Source of the DNA: Pseudomonadota bacterium
GTDB lineage: Bacteria > Pseudomonadota > Alphaproteobacteria > Rhodospirillales > Magnetospirillaceae
Reading direction: 5' to 3'
Assembly: GCA_021782815.1 (NCBI GenBank)
Contig: JAJXUO010000006.1
Span: 22,771 to 86,770 of the forward strand
Length of the DNA: 64,000 nucleotides
Made by a program: the position numbers and the translations under genes. Of the stretch, positions 26,187 to 35,053 are shown one piece after another; position 1 is the first letter of the stretch, and every line of letters starts with the position of its first letter. The notes beneath the pieces are model-generated. The model saw only the letters and a list, made by a program, of their open reading frames with translations. It had not been told where the DNA came from and ran no database searches.

Positions 26187-27320
26187 ATGAGCGACATCTC
26201 GAAAAAATCCCTGGTCGGCCTCTCGCGCGAGCAGCTGGCGGCCGAAATGGCGGAGATCGGCGAAAAGCCGTTCCGCGCCAAACAGCTGTGGCACTGGATC
26301 TATCACCAGGGCGAAACCGATTTCGCGGCCATGACCACCCTGGCCAAGCCCTTGCGCGAAAAGCTGGCCGAGCATTTCGTGGTGCGCCGTCCCGAGGTCT
26401 CGCGCATGCAGACCTCCACCGACCGCACCCGCAAGTGGCTGCTGAAATTCGCCGACGGCAACGAGGCGGAGACGGTCTATATCCCCGAGGAGGATCGCGG
26501 CGCCGTCTGCGTGTCCTCGCAGGTGGGCTGCACCCTGACCTGCCGCTTCTGCCATACCGGCACCCAGATGCTGGTGCGCAACCTGACGGCCGAGGAAATC
26601 GTCGGCCAGTTCATGGTGGCCCGCGATTCCTACGAGGAATGGCCCAGCCCCATGGACGGCGGCCGGCTCATTTCCAATATCGTGCTGATGGGCATGGGCG
26701 AGCCGCTGTTCAATTACGACAATGTGGCCCAGGCCCTGAAGATCATCATGGACGGCGAGGGGATTTCCGTCTCCAAGCGCCGCATCACCCTCTCCACCTC
26801 GGGCGTGGTGCCGATGATGCGCCGCTGCGGCGAGGAACTGGGGGTCAATCTGGCGGTCAGCCTGCACGCGGTCAACGACGAGGTGCGCGACCGCATCATG
26901 CCCATCAACAAGAAATATCCCCTGGCCGAGCTGATGCGGGCCTGCCGCGACTATCCCACCAACAATGCCCGGCGCATCACCTTCGAATATGTCATGCTGA
27001 AGGGGGTGAACGACAGCCTGGCCGACGCCCGCGCCCTGGCGAAACTGGTGGAGGGCATTCCCGCCAAGTTCAACCTCATCCCCTTCAACAAATGGCCGGG
27101 GGCCGAGTTCGACTGTTCCGACATGGGACAGATCCGCAAATTCTCGGATTTCCTCTTCGAACAGGGCTATTCCGCCCCCATCCGCCAGCCGCGCGGCAGC
27201 GATATCCTGGCGGCTTGCGGCCAGTTGAAGAGCGAGTCCGAACGCATCCGCTGTTCGCGGCAGAAGGAACGTCTGGCCGCCGGCATCGACGACGAACACG
27301 CTGTGGCGCCGCAAAATTAA
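26187..27320 (+). CDS. rlmN: Dual-specificity 23S rRNA A2503 / tRNA A37 C2-methyltransferase
   Basis: Radical-SAM methyltransferase of 377 residues. The 4Fe-4S motif CTLTCRFC is at about 115-122, preceded by [10 protein letters not shown]. The methyl-carrying Cys lies in [10 protein letters not shown] near the C-terminus. [14 protein letters not shown] and [22 protein letters not shown] are characteristic. The start [12 protein letters not shown] is chosen over an upstream start at 26151, which lacks homology. An 11-bp-stem hairpin follows. Confidence 0.95.
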   Translation: MSDISKKSLVGLSREQLAAEMAEIGEKPFRAKQLWHWIYHQGETDFAAMTTLAKPLREKLAEHFVVRRPEVSRMQTSTDRTRKWLLKFADGNEAETVYIPEEDRGAVCVSSQVGCTLTCRFCHTGTQMLVRNLTAEEIVGQFMVARDSYEEWPSPMDGGRLISNIVLMGMGEPLFNYDNVAQALKIIMDGEGISVSKRRITLSTSGVVPMMRRCGEELGVNLAVSLHAVNDEVRDRIMPINKKYPLAELMRACRDYPTNNARRITFEYVMLKGVNDSLADARALAKLVEGIPAKFNLIPFNKWPGAEFDCSDMGQIRKFSDFLFEQGYSAPIRQPRGSDILAACGQLKSESERIRCSRQKERLAAGIDDEHAVAPQN

Positions 27321-27330
27321 TTTTATTTCA

Positions 27331-27366
27331 GCCCGGCCGGTTTGTGGAGACGAGCACCGGCCGGGC
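27331..27366 (+). terminator. Strong hairpin after rlmN
   Basis: GCCCGGCCGGT and ACCGGCCGGGC form a perfect 11-bp stem around a 14-base loop, 10 bases after the rlmN stop. No T-run follows on the plus strand, so Rho-independent termination may be inefficient. It sits just before the kinase gene. Confidence 0.5.
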
Positions 27367-27411
27367 AGTGTATCGTGACCGCCGTCGTCAATAAAATTCC
27401 TTGCCGGAACA

Positions 27412-29310
27412 TTGCGCGTGCGGGCTTTTCTCAGAGTTGGTCACCGGATCGCCTTCGGCTACCTGCTGCTGCTGTTTCTGGTGGCGGCGGTGGGCTTCTG
27501 GGGATTCCTCTCGGCCAGCCGGGCGGTGGATAAGACCCGCGGCATCTACGAGCACCCTTTCACCGTCATCAACAGCTTGAGCGACGCCCGCCGCGATATC
27601 CTGCTGACCAACCAGCGGCTGCTGTTTCTGCTGGCCTATCCCCAAGAGCTCAATCATTCCGGCCTGGGCAGCGAAGTGGCCCGCCTGGAAAGGAATGTGG
27701 ATGCGGCGCTCAATGTCAGCTTCGATCATTACCAGGGCCCGCCGCAGGATGTGAAAAGCCTGGCGCTGGCCTGCGGCAACTGGCGCATTCTGGCCGACAG
27801 CATCACCGCCCCGATGATTCGCGGCGATCTGGCGGCGGCGCGCGACCTTTACCGCGAGCACGGCGCCGCGCAGTTGCAGGCGGTGCTGAACGCCATCGAC
27901 ACCATGCAGGCCTTCGCCCGCGAGCGTGCCGAGCAGGTGCGGGGATCCAGTCAGACCGCCCTCGGCCAGCAGAAATACGATCTGCAGCGCATGCTGGCCC
28001 TGGCGCTGCTGCTGGGCGGCGGCGCCTTTCTGATGGTGTTGCGCTCCATCATCGTGCCGCTGGGCCGCCTGCGCCGTTCCCTGGCCGCCCTGTCGCGCGG
28101 GCAGCTCGAAATGGTGACGGCCGATACCGGCCGCATCGATGAAATCGGCGATATCGCCCGTGATCTGGAGGAGCTGCGCCAGACCCTGGCGGTCAAGCAG
28201 CAGACCGACCTTAAATTCCAAACCATTTTCCGCAACAGCCCCGATTTGATCGCCATCGTGCGCAAGGACGACGGGCGGCTGATCGACGTCAACGACGGTT
28301 TTTCCCGCCAGCTGGGCCTGAGCCGCGACGAGGCGGTGGGCCAGTCGCTGGCCGAACTCCAGGTGTGGTCCGATCCGCAGGACAATGCCGCCATTCTGAA
28401 AGCCCTCAACCGCTCGCACCACCTGTCGGATCTGCGTACCAGCCTGCGCCGCCGCGACGGCAACCGCCTGACGGTGGTGATGTCCATCGAACAGATCCTG
28501 CTGGATCAGCAGGAATGCCTGATCATGCTGGCCCGCGATATCACGCGGCAGAAGCTGGAAGAGGAAACCATGCATCACATGCTGGACGAACTGGCCCGCT
28601 CCAATGCCGAGCTGGCCCGCTTCGCCCAGCTGGCCTCGCACGATCTGCAGGAGCCCACCCGCAGCATCTGCGCCTATGCCCAGCTTTTGGAGCGGCGCTA
28701 CCTGCCGCAGCTGGACGAGGAGGGGGTGGAGTGCCTCAATTATCTGATCGAGGGCGCCCAGCGCATGCGCGATCAGATCAACGGCCTCAGCACCTATTCC
28801 CAGGCGGCGGCCCATGCCCAGAGCTTCCATGCCGTGGATATGGAGCAGGTGGTGCAGGCGGTGCTGGCCGATCTGGGTCCGGCCCTGCGCGACGGCAAGG
28901 CCGAAATCGTGCGGGAAACGCCGCTGCCCCAGGTGCAGGGCGACGCCCGCCAGTTGCGCCAGCTGATGCTGGCCCTGCTCAGCAACGCCCTGAAGTTTCA
29001 GCCGCCGGGACAGGCGGCGGAGGTGCGTTTGCGGGCCCGCCGCGATGGGGCGCACTGGCAGATCACCGTGCAGGACAACGGCATCGGCATTCCCGAGGCC
29101 CAGCGCCACGCCGTGTTCGACATGTTCCGCCGCCTGCACGGCCAGAACCGTTATCCCGGCACCGGCCTGGGTCTGGCCCTGGCCAAGCGCATCGTCGAGA
29201 ATCATCACGGCCGCATCTGGATCACCACGCCGGCCGGCGGCGGCGCTTCGCTGCACCTGACCCTGCCCCCGGCCGAAGAGGGCGCCGATGTCGCCCCCGC
29301 CCTGCCGTAG
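27412..29310 (+). CDS. Sensor histidine kinase with HAMP and PAS
   Basis: A 632-residue membrane kinase. One helix (about 10-32) leads to a periplasmic four-helix-like sensor (about 33-190), then a second helix (about 192-214), HAMP (about 215-265) and PAS (about 266-385, FQTIFRNSPDLIAIV). The phosphorylation box is LASHDLQEPTR (His410). The ATPase domain has NALKFQPPG, DNGIGIPEAQ and GTGLGLALAKR. The HDLQEP box resembles that of the kinase at 13371 and pairs with Rcp1-like receivers. The start is a TTG at 27412 or GTG at 27418; both have weak ribosome sites. Confidence 0.9.
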   Translation: MRVRAFLRVGHRIAFGYLLLLFLVAAVGFWGFLSASRAVDKTRGIYEHPFTVINSLSDARRDILLTNQRLLFLLAYPQELNHSGLGSEVARLERNVDAALNVSFDHYQGPPQDVKSLALACGNWRILADSITAPMIRGDLAAARDLYREHGAAQLQAVLNAIDTMQAFARERAEQVRGSSQTALGQQKYDLQRMLALALLLGGGAFLMVLRSIIVPLGRLRRSLAALSRGQLEMVTADTGRIDEIGDIARDLEELRQTLAVKQQTDLKFQTIFRNSPDLIAIVRKDDGRLIDVNDGFSRQLGLSRDEAVGQSLAELQVWSDPQDNAAILKALNRSHHLSDLRTSLRRRDGNRLTVVMSIEQILLDQQECLIMLARDITRQKLEEETMHHMLDELARSNAELARFAQLASHDLQEPTRSICAYAQLLERRYLPQLDEEGVECLNYLIEGAQRMRDQINGLSTYSQAAAHAQSFHAVDMEQVVQAVLADLGPALRDGKAEIVRETPLPQVQGDARQLRQLMLALLSNALKFQPPGQAAEVRLRARRDGAHWQITVQDNGIGIPEAQRHAVFDMFRRLHGQNRYPGTGLGLALAKRIVENHHGRIWITTPAGGGASLHLTLPPAEEGADVAPALP

Positions 29311-29313
29311 GCC

Positions 29314-29341
29314 TTGCCTCCGTCCGCCGTTCTCCTATACT
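29314..29341 (+). promoter_or_regulatory. argG promoter
   Basis: TTGCCT (29314-29319) and TATACT (29336-29341) are separated by 16 bases, immediately after the kinase stop. The predicted start near 29348 leaves a 35-base leader before argG. Confidence 0.65.
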
Positions 29342-29382
29342 CGGCGGCAGTTTCGTTCCCTCATCCGAAGGCGCGTTTTTCC

Positions 29383-30594
29383 ATGAGCGATATCAAGAAA
29401 GTCGTCCTGGCCTATTCCGGCGGCCTGGACACCTCGATCATTCTCCGCTGGCTGCAGGACCAGTATCAGTGCGAGGTGGTGACCTTCACCGCCGATCTCG
29501 GCCAGGGCGAGGAACTGGAGCCGGCCCGCAAGAAGGCCGAGCTGATGGGCATCAAGCCCGAGAACATCTTCATCGACGATCTGCGCGAGGAATTCGTGCG
29601 CGATTTCGTCTTCCCGATGTTCCGCGCCAACGCTCTTTATGAAGGCGTCTATCTGCTGGGCACCTCCATCGCCCGCCCCCTGATCGCCAAGCGCCAGATC
29701 GAGATCGCCAATCAGGTCGGCGCCGACGCCGTGGCCCACGGCGCCACCGGCAAGGGCAACGATCAGGTGCGCTTCGAGCTGGGCTATTACGCCCTGAAGC
29801 CGGAAATCAAGGTGATCGCCCCCTGGCGCGTGTGGGATCTGAACAGCCGGACCGCCCTGCTGGATTTCGCCGAAAAGCACCAGATTCCCATCGCCAAGGA
29901 CAAGCGCGGCGAGGCTCCCTATTCCACCGACGCCAACCTTTTGCATATCTCTTACGAGGGTAAGGCGCTGGAAGATCCGTGGGTCGAGCCCAACGAGGAT
30001 ATGTTCACCCGCTCGGTCAGCCCGGAAAAGGCTCCGGAAACCCCCACCTATGTGGAAATCGAATTCGAGAAGGGCAACGCCGTGGCCATCGACGGCGAGC
30101 GTCTGTCGCCCGCCGTCCTGCTGACCCGGTTGAACCAGCTGGGCGGGGCCAACGGCATCGGCCGCCTCGATCTGGTGGAAAACCGCTTCGTCGGCATGAA
30201 GAGCCGCGGCGTTTACGAAACCCCCGGCGGCTCGGTGCTGATCGTGGCGCACCGCGCCATCGAAAGCCTGACCCTGGATCGCGGCGAGGCGCATCTGAAG
30301 GACGAGCTGATGCCGCGCTACGCCGAGCTGATCTATAACGGCTTCTGGTGGAGCCCGGAACGCCAGGCCATCCAGACCATGATCGACAAGGTCAGCGAAA
30401 ACGTGGAAGGCACGGTGCGCCTCAAGCTCTACAAGGGCAATGTCACCGTGGTGGGCCGCAAGTCGCCGAAGTCGCTCTACCGCCTGGATTACGTCACCTT
30501 CGAGGCGGATTCGGTCTACAACCAGCGCGATGCCGAAGGCTTCATCAAGCTGAACGCCCTGCGCATGCGTCTGGCCAAGATGGCGCGCGGCTGA
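29383..30594 (+). CDS. argG: Argininosuccinate synthase
   Basis: Joins citrulline and aspartate using ATP in arginine biosynthesis. The 403 residues start [18 protein letters not shown], giving the PP-loop of the N-type ATPase. The [17 protein letters not shown] motif and the [24 protein letters not shown] segment are both present. The start is fixed by the family N-terminus and GAAGG upstream; the longer frame from 29314 would pass through the promoter. It has its own promoter and a strong terminator, so it is probably monocistronic. Confidence 0.97.
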   Translation: MSDIKKVVLAYSGGLDTSIILRWLQDQYQCEVVTFTADLGQGEELEPARKKAELMGIKPENIFIDDLREEFVRDFVFPMFRANALYEGVYLLGTSIARPLIAKRQIEIANQVGADAVAHGATGKGNDQVRFELGYYALKPEIKVIAPWRVWDLNSRTALLDFAEKHQIPIAKDKRGEAPYSTDANLLHISYEGKALEDPWVEPNEDMFTRSVSPEKAPETPTYVEIEFEKGNAVAIDGERLSPAVLLTRLNQLGGANGIGRLDLVENRFVGMKSRGVYETPGGSVLIVAHRAIESLTLDRGEAHLKDELMPRYAELIYNGFWWSPERQAIQTMIDKVSENVEGTVRLKLYKGNVTVVGRKSPKSLYRLDYVTFEADSVYNQRDAEGFIKLNALRMRLAKMARG

Positions 30595-30618
30595 GCCGCT
30601 CTCCGCCGGTCTTTCTGA

Positions 30619-30654
30619 GAAAAGCCCCCTTCCGCGTGCGGAAGGGGGCTTTTT
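30619..30654 (+). terminator. argG terminator
   Basis: A perfect 15-bp stem, AAAGCCCCCTTCCGC and GCGGAAGGGGGCTTT, with a two-base gap and TTTTT beyond: a textbook intrinsic terminator 25 bases after the argG stop. Confidence 0.92.
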
Positions 30655-30732
30655 CGTTGCGCGGCATCTTGTTCGCGGCGGCCCCCTGCGATATCTTAAC
30701 AAGTTCTTAACCTGCCTATCGGGGGCGTTCGG

Positions 30733-31167
30733 GTGGTTTCGAAACTGGGGTCTTCCTCAACCGCTGCGGTCGATGTCCGCGCGGCCGCTCTGGCGGCCGC
30801 CGCTCAGGGCAGGGTGGGGGCGTCTCCGGCGGTGCAGGGCGGGGGCGCGGGCGCCGCGCCGGTGGCGCCGACACCGGCCGACAGCGGCGATCAAACCCCG
30901 GTTCCGGCCCCGCAGGGCGACGGTGCCGGCGGCGGCGGCGATACGCAAGGCGGCGCCGCCTCCCTCACGCTGCCGCCCGCCGCCTATGGGCAGATGCTGT
31001 CGGCGCAGGAAAGCGGCGCCGCCACGCTGGTCTCCACCGCCTTGCGCGCCACCGGCGCCTATGCCGCGACCACGGCGCTTACCAGTCCGACCCTGGCCGA
31101 GGACATGCACATGCCCGGCCTGCCCCCCACCCTGGCTTCGGGGCGGCGGCTCGACCTATCGGTTTGA
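30733..31167 (+). CDS. Low-complexity hypothetical protein, 144 aa
   Basis: Function not recognised. A GTG start gives MVSKLGSSSTAAVDVRAAAL, followed by an Ala/Gly/Pro/Gln-rich, probably disordered stretch (about 15-80). A short ordered-looking part (PPAAYGQMLSAQESGAATLV, about 81-100) and a C-terminal LDLSV follow. There is no signal peptide or membrane helix. The 3' end overlaps the convergent glycosyltransferase gene by 12 bases. It may be real, but codon-position bias alone could also keep such a frame open in GC-rich DNA. Confidence 0.5.
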   Translation: MVSKLGSSSTAAVDVRAAALAAAAQGRVGASPAVQGGGAGAAPVAPTPADSGDQTPVPAPQGDGAGGGGDTQGGAASLTLPPAAYGQMLSAQESGAATLVSTALRATGAYAATTALTSPTLAEDMHMPGLPPTLASGRRLDLSV

Positions 31168-31923
31168 GCGCAGGCTGTCGGCGTCGTACTTGGCCTTGAG
31201 GTGCGACACCAGCGGATAAAGCGCCGCGAACAGGGCGATGAGGAAGCCCAGCCCGCCTTCCCGCCAGCCGCCGCGGCTGACATAGCAACGCCAGAAACGG
31301 CTGACGATGCGCCGCACATTGTGCGGCCCCGAGCCGATATCGCCCGAGTCCAGCAGATCCTTGGCGCGGGCGGTGGAATAACGGTCGAAGCGGGTGATCA
31401 TGTCGCTGATGTCGCGGTCGACATAATGCTGAATGCGGTTCTGCAGGGACGGGCCCTTCTTTCCCACCAGGGTCAGGCGGGGATGCACCCGCTCCATGCC
31501 CCAGCGTTTGGCCTCCTTGCGGAACAGGCCGGGATAGGCCGGTTTGCCGAAGCTGGCCCCCCAGCCCCGCCGCACCAGCCGCGCGCCGATCCAGTTGTCC
31601 ACCGGAATATCGTGATAGGCGAAGGCCGAGCTTTCGCTCACCCGGCGCAGTTCCGCCGCCAGCGCGGGCGTCACATGCTCGTCGGCATCCACTTCCACGA
31701 TCCAGTCGCCGGAGCAGGCCTCGATGCCGGTGTTGCGGCGCGGCCCTTCCAGATCCCAGCTCCCTTCCACCAGATGGCTGGTATAGCGCTGGGCGATGGC
31801 CTTGGAGCCGTCGCTGCATTTGTCCAGCACCACCACGATCTCGTCGGCGAAGGCCAGCTTGTCCAGACAGGCGGCCAGACGCTCCTCTTCATTGTGGATC
31901 ACCACCAGGGCGGAGAGGGTCAT
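31156..31923 (-). CDS. Family 2 glycosyltransferase (WaaE/KdtX-like)
   Basis: Probable lipopolysaccharide-core or surface-glycan glycosyltransferase of 255 residues. The GT-A fold starts LSALVVIHNEEERLAACL, with DEIVVVLDKCSDGS (about 29-42) and the metal-binding EVDADEHV (about 76-83). A C-terminal hydrophobic segment (GFLIALFAALYPLV) may touch the membrane. The start MTLSALVVIH at 31923 lies two bases after the gmhB stop; the longer in-frame version would run through gmhB. The gmhB neighbour supports a role in heptose-containing LPS core. Confidence 0.88.
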   Translation of the reverse strand: MTLSALVVIHNEEERLAACLDKLAFADEIVVVLDKCSDGSKAIAQRYTSHLVEGSWDLEGPRRNTGIEACSGDWIVEVDADEHVTPALAAELRRVSESSAFAYHDIPVDNWIGARLVRRGWGASFGKPAYPGLFRKEAKRWGMERVHPRLTLVGKKGPSLQNRIQHYVDRDISDMITRFDRYSTARAKDLLDSGDIGSGPHNVRRIVSRFWRCYVSRGGWREGGLGFLIALFAALYPLVSHLKAKYDADSLRSNR

Positions 31924-31925
31924 GA

Positions 31926-32480
31926 TCAGGGGCTCCCAAGCGAACGTTCGATGAAGGCGGCGGCGGCGGGCAGGTCGTCCACCACCAGGGCGGCGGCGCA
32001 TTTGTCCTCATGGGCCCGGCCGTGTCCGGTGCGCACCAGGATGCCGGTGGCGCCCACGGCGCGGGCCAGCTCCATGTCCACGGTCTTGTCGCCCACCAGG
32101 AAGGCCTGGGCCGGGTCGAAACCCAGCTCGGCCACGGCCTGATCCACCATGCCGGGCAGGGGTTTGCGGCAGTCGCAGTCCTCGTCCGGGGCATGGGGGC
32201 AGAGATAGATGCCGTCGATGACGACGCCGAAGGCGGCCAGCAAGGCCCGCAGGCGCTGATGGATGCGCTCCAGGGTCTCCAGGGTGAAATAACCGCGGCC
32301 GATGCCCGACTGATTGGTGATCACCGCCAGGCCGAGGCCCAGATCCTGCAGGCGGCGCAGGGCCGGGCCGACGCCGGGATAAAGCTTCATCTGTTCCGGA
32401 TCGGACAGATAGTGCTTTTCCACATTGATGGTGCCGTCGCGGTCCAGCAGGACGAAACGGCGGGGCGGGGCGGCGGGCAT
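31926..32480 (-). CDS. gmhB: D-glycero-D-manno-heptose 1,7-bisphosphate 7-phosphatase
   Basis: HAD-family phosphatase in ADP-heptose synthesis. The 184 residues have FVLLDRDGTIN (nucleophile Asp), ITNQSGIGRG, the zinc motif CPHAPDEDCDCRKP and the Mg motif LVGDKTVDMELA. The zinc loop separates GmhB from generic histidinol phosphatases. The start is MPAAPPRRFVLLD at 32480. The glycosyltransferase follows after two bases and rsmB precedes it by 13, so the three genes look like one transcript. Confidence 0.92.
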   Translation of the reverse strand: MPAAPPRRFVLLDRDGTINVEKHYLSDPEQMKLYPGVGPALRRLQDLGLGLAVITNQSGIGRGYFTLETLERIHQRLRALLAAFGVVIDGIYLCPHAPDEDCDCRKPLPGMVDQAVAELGFDPAQAFLVGDKTVDMELARAVGATGILVRTGHGRAHEDKCAAALVVDDLPAAAAFIERSLGSP

Positions 32481-32493
32481 GGCGGACGGTCCG

Positions 32494-33837
32494 TTACAGG
32501 CGTTGCAGGCGGGCGGCGTAGAAGCCGTCCATACCACCATTTTCCCCCAGATGATAGGGCAGGCAGCGCAGATCGCCGGCGGGGGTGATCAGCTCGGCCA
32601 GGCCGCCCACCTCGGCGGCGGCGATGGGGCGGCGGCGCAGCGGGGCGCCGCCTTGCAGCAGCGCCTCGATGCGGGCGGCGCCCTCCTCGGGCTGCAGCGA
32701 GCAGGTGCAATAGACCAGCAGCCCGCCCGGCGCCAGCATGGCGGCGGCGGCGGCCAGCAGCCGGTCCTGGGTCCGGGTCAGCTTGACCACGTCCTCGGGG
32801 CGTTTCAGCCACAGGGCGTCGGGGTGGCGGCGCAGGGTGCCGGTGGCCGAGCAGGGGGCGTCCAGCAGCACGGCGTCCAGCGGCGCCGGCGGGGTCCAGG
32901 CGGCGGCATCGGCGGTCTCGATGCGGGCGCTCAGTCCCAGCCGGGTCAGGTTGGCCGACAGACGGCGGAGGCGCCGTTCCGACCGGTCGAGGGCGAAAAC
33001 CTCGGCGCCGGCGGCGGCCAGCTGCGCCGTTTTGCCGCCGGGCGCGGCGCAGAGATCGGCCACCCGTTTGCCGCGCACATCGCCCAGCAGGCGGGCGGGC
33101 AGGGCGGCGGCGGCGTCCTGCACCCACCAGGCGCCGTCGTCGTAGCCGGGCAGGGCGGTGATGGCGCCGCCCGGAGCGCGCCGCAGGCTGCCGGTGGGCA
33201 GGAGAACCGCCTCCAGGCGGTCGCGCCAGGCCTCGGCCTCGCCCTTGACGGTGAAATCGAGGGGCGCCTCGCTGAGATGGGCGTGGGCGATGGCGCGGCA
33301 GGCCTCTTCGCCATAGGCGGCGTTCCAGCCGTTCCACAGCCAGTCGGGGGTGTTCAGCCGTTCGGCGTCCTGCCCGGCCAGCAGGGTCTGGCCGTCGCGC
33401 CCCAGGCGGCGCAGCACGGCGTTGACCAGTTTGGCATGGCCGGTCAGACCGGCGGCGCGGGTCATCTCCACGGCGGTGTCCACGGCGGCATGCCCGGCCA
33501 CGCCCAGAAACAGCAATTGGCAGGCCCCCAGGCGCAGGATGTCCTCGGCCCAGGCGGCGCGGGGCGGCAGCGGCTCTTTCAGGCAGTGGGCCAGCAGGGC
33601 GTCGATCTGGCCCAGGCGGCGCAGGGTGGTGGCGGCCAGCAGGCGGGCGAAGGCGCGGTCGCGCTCGGCCAGATCGCCGAGATCCAGAGCGTCGTCCAGG
33701 GGCTGGCGCTGGCGCAGCACCGCCGCCAGGGCTTCGACGGCGGCGGCGCGGGCGCCGAACTGCGCGCGGGACAGGGAAAGCTTCAAAGGGGGACTCCTGC
33801 CGGATCGGCCGGCTTGCAACATCGGGGCGGCAGGCAT
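32494..33837 (-). CDS. rsmB: 16S rRNA m5C967 methyltransferase RsmB
   Basis: SAM-dependent rRNA cytosine-C5 methyltransferase. It has an N-terminal NusB-like helical domain (about 25-150) and a Rossmann domain with VADLCAAPGGKTAQLA, LDAPCSATGTLRRHPD (motif IV Cys) and LLVYCTCSLQPEEG (motif VI Cys, the nucleophile). The ATG at 33837 gives 447 residues. A TTG at 33786, behind AGGAG with good spacing, would remove 17 non-conserved residues and may be the real start. It is divergent from the SdhAF4-like gene across 42 bases. Confidence 0.93.
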   Translation of the reverse strand: MPAAPMLQAGRSGRSPPLKLSLSRAQFGARAAAVEALAAVLRQRQPLDDALDLGDLAERDRAFARLLAATTLRRLGQIDALLAHCLKEPLPPRAAWAEDILRLGACQLLFLGVAGHAAVDTAVEMTRAAGLTGHAKLVNAVLRRLGRDGQTLLAGQDAERLNTPDWLWNGWNAAYGEEACRAIAHAHLSEAPLDFTVKGEAEAWRDRLEAVLLPTGSLRRAPGGAITALPGYDDGAWWVQDAAAALPARLLGDVRGKRVADLCAAPGGKTAQLAAAGAEVFALDRSERRLRRLSANLTRLGLSARIETADAAAWTPPAPLDAVLLDAPCSATGTLRRHPDALWLKRPEDVVKLTRTQDRLLAAAAAMLAPGGLLVYCTCSLQPEEGAARIEALLQGGAPLRRRPIAAAEVGGLAELITPAGDLRCLPYHLGENGGMDGFYAARLQRL

Positions 33838-33879
33838 AACTATGCCTTAACCGCGCCACATGCAATCAGGGACCAGAAG

Positions 33880-34044
33880 ATGAGCGAGACGCCGCCCGTG
33901 GACGAGACCCCGCCAACCCCGAACGAGACGGCCAAGGCGCCGCCGCCCGCCGCCGGTAAACCGGTCGAGCATGGCGGCCCCAAGGGGCCGGAGCCCACCC
34001 GTTACCAGGATTGGGAGCGGGGCGGCCGCTGTGTGGATTTTTAA
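33880..34044 (+). CDS. SdhAF4-like (DUF1674) small protein, 54 aa
   Basis: A short protein with a Pro/Glu/Thr-rich start and the conserved C-terminal signature GPEPTRYQDWERGGRCVDF, diagnostic of the DUF1674/SdhAF4 family. These proteins help assemble succinate dehydrogenase by acting on flavinylated SdhA. The length is normal for bacterial members. Its TAA overlaps the stop of the convergent hydrolase gene by a few bases. No sdh gene is in the window, so a role in succinate dehydrogenase assembly comes from family knowledge alone. Confidence 0.85.
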   Translation: MSETPPVDETPPTPNETAKAPPPAAGKPVEHGGPKGPEPTRYQDWERGGRCVDF

Positions 34045-34847
34045 GCCGGACGCGCGCTCCGCACCTCGGCGATGAACGGCAGCAGCGCCGCCAGCACCCG
34101 GTCGGGGTGTTGCAGATGCGGGCTGTGGCCGCAATCCTCGATGACCACGGCACGCCCCTGGCCGGGGGCGAGGCGGGCCACGATGCCGTCGATCTGGCGC
34201 AGGGTGGCATATTCGTCCTGGCGGCCTTGCAGGGCCAGCACCGGCACGCGGATGCGCGCCATTTCGGCTTCAACGTTCCAGGCGCGGAACTCCGGCCGCT
34301 GCCAGGTTTCGGCCCAGGCGGCGAAGGTGTCGGCGGTTTTCTCGCCGTGATATTTGGCCAGCCCGGCATGCAGTCCGCCCGGCTTGGCGGCATGATAGGC
34401 GGCATGGGCCTGGCGGATGCCCTCCAGGGTGACGTCCTCCACGAAAATATGCGGGGCCATGGCGATCACCGCCGCCAGGCCGGGCGGCGGGGCCAGAGCC
34501 GCCGACAACAGGGCGATGCTGCCGCCGTCGGAATGGCCCACCAGCAGCGGCTGCGCGATGCCGAGCCGGGACAACAGCGCCGGCAGCGGGCCGGTGGCCT
34601 CTTGCTGCAGATAGTCGAAGGGGCGGGGCAGGGTCAGGGGATCGGAACGGCCATAGCCCAGGCGGCTGTAGACCACGCCGCCGCAGCCGCTGGCCGCCAC
34701 CAGCCGGGCGGGAAAATCGCGCCATTGCCGGATCGAGCCCAGGCCTTCGTGCAGAAAGACCAGGGTGGGGGCGTCGGCGCGCTCCGGCGCTAGCCATTGC
34801 ACGTCCAGCATTCCGCCCGGCAGGGCCATCAAGTGCGCTTCGTTCAT
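34041..34847 (-). CDS. Alpha/beta hydrolase
   Basis: A 268-residue alpha/beta-hydrolase. It has the oxyanion HEGLGSIRQW (about 33-42), the nucleophile elbow LVGHSDGGSIAL (Ser near 103), an acid in LALQGRQDEYA, and the His in EDCGHSPHLQHP. The HEGLGS and GHSDGG variants resemble ester or lactone hydrolases of aromatic degradation and unspecified esterases. The start is MNEAHLMAL at 34847 behind GAGGA; an upstream in-frame Met at 34901 is less likely. Substrate unknown. Confidence 0.88.
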   Translation of the reverse strand: MNEAHLMALPGGMLDVQWLAPERADAPTLVFLHEGLGSIRQWRDFPARLVAASGCGGVVYSRLGYGRSDPLTLPRPFDYLQQEATGPLPALLSRLGIAQPLLVGHSDGGSIALLSAALAPPPGLAAVIAMAPHIFVEDVTLEGIRQAHAAYHAAKPGGLHAGLAKYHGEKTADTFAAWAETWQRPEFRAWNVEAEMARIRVPVLALQGRQDEYATLRQIDGIVARLAPGQGRAVVIEDCGHSPHLQHPDRVLAALLPFIAEVRSARPA

Positions 34848-34960
34848 GCTGTCCTCATCGGTGTTCAACCCGCAGTGTGCCGAACGGGCGGGAAAGCGCA
34901 AAAGTTTTTAGCGCGTTGGAGCGGGCGGCCGTGGGGGGCGCGCATCGCGCCAGCGCGGCA

Positions 34961-34993
34961 TTGACTTTCCTGCCGCACTGCGGCAAATAACAT
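34961..34993 (+). promoter_or_regulatory. Candidate promoter with palindromic operator before malyl-CoA lyase
   Basis: TTGACT (34961-34966) is followed by a perfect palindrome TGCCGCA-C-TGCGGCA (34971-34985) and an AT-rich AAATAACAT (34985-34993). A site overlapping the -35 to -10 spacer would suit a repressor. A second TTTTGCGCCGCATGCGCA lies at 35003-35020. The TTTGC/GCAAA half-sites recall sites of short-chain acyl-CoA regulators (RamB/PccR), an inference only. Confidence 0.5.
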
Positions 34994-35053
34994 TCTTTCT
35001 TATTTTGCGCCGCATGCGCACGAATATGATCCCTTGCTGAAAGGTTTGCCGCC

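Noticed and set aside
24384..27314. A 976-residue minus-strand protein
   Set aside because: Only the last 150 residues are a real gene (rimI); the rest is antisense to tsaB, ddpX and rlmN, which have clear families.
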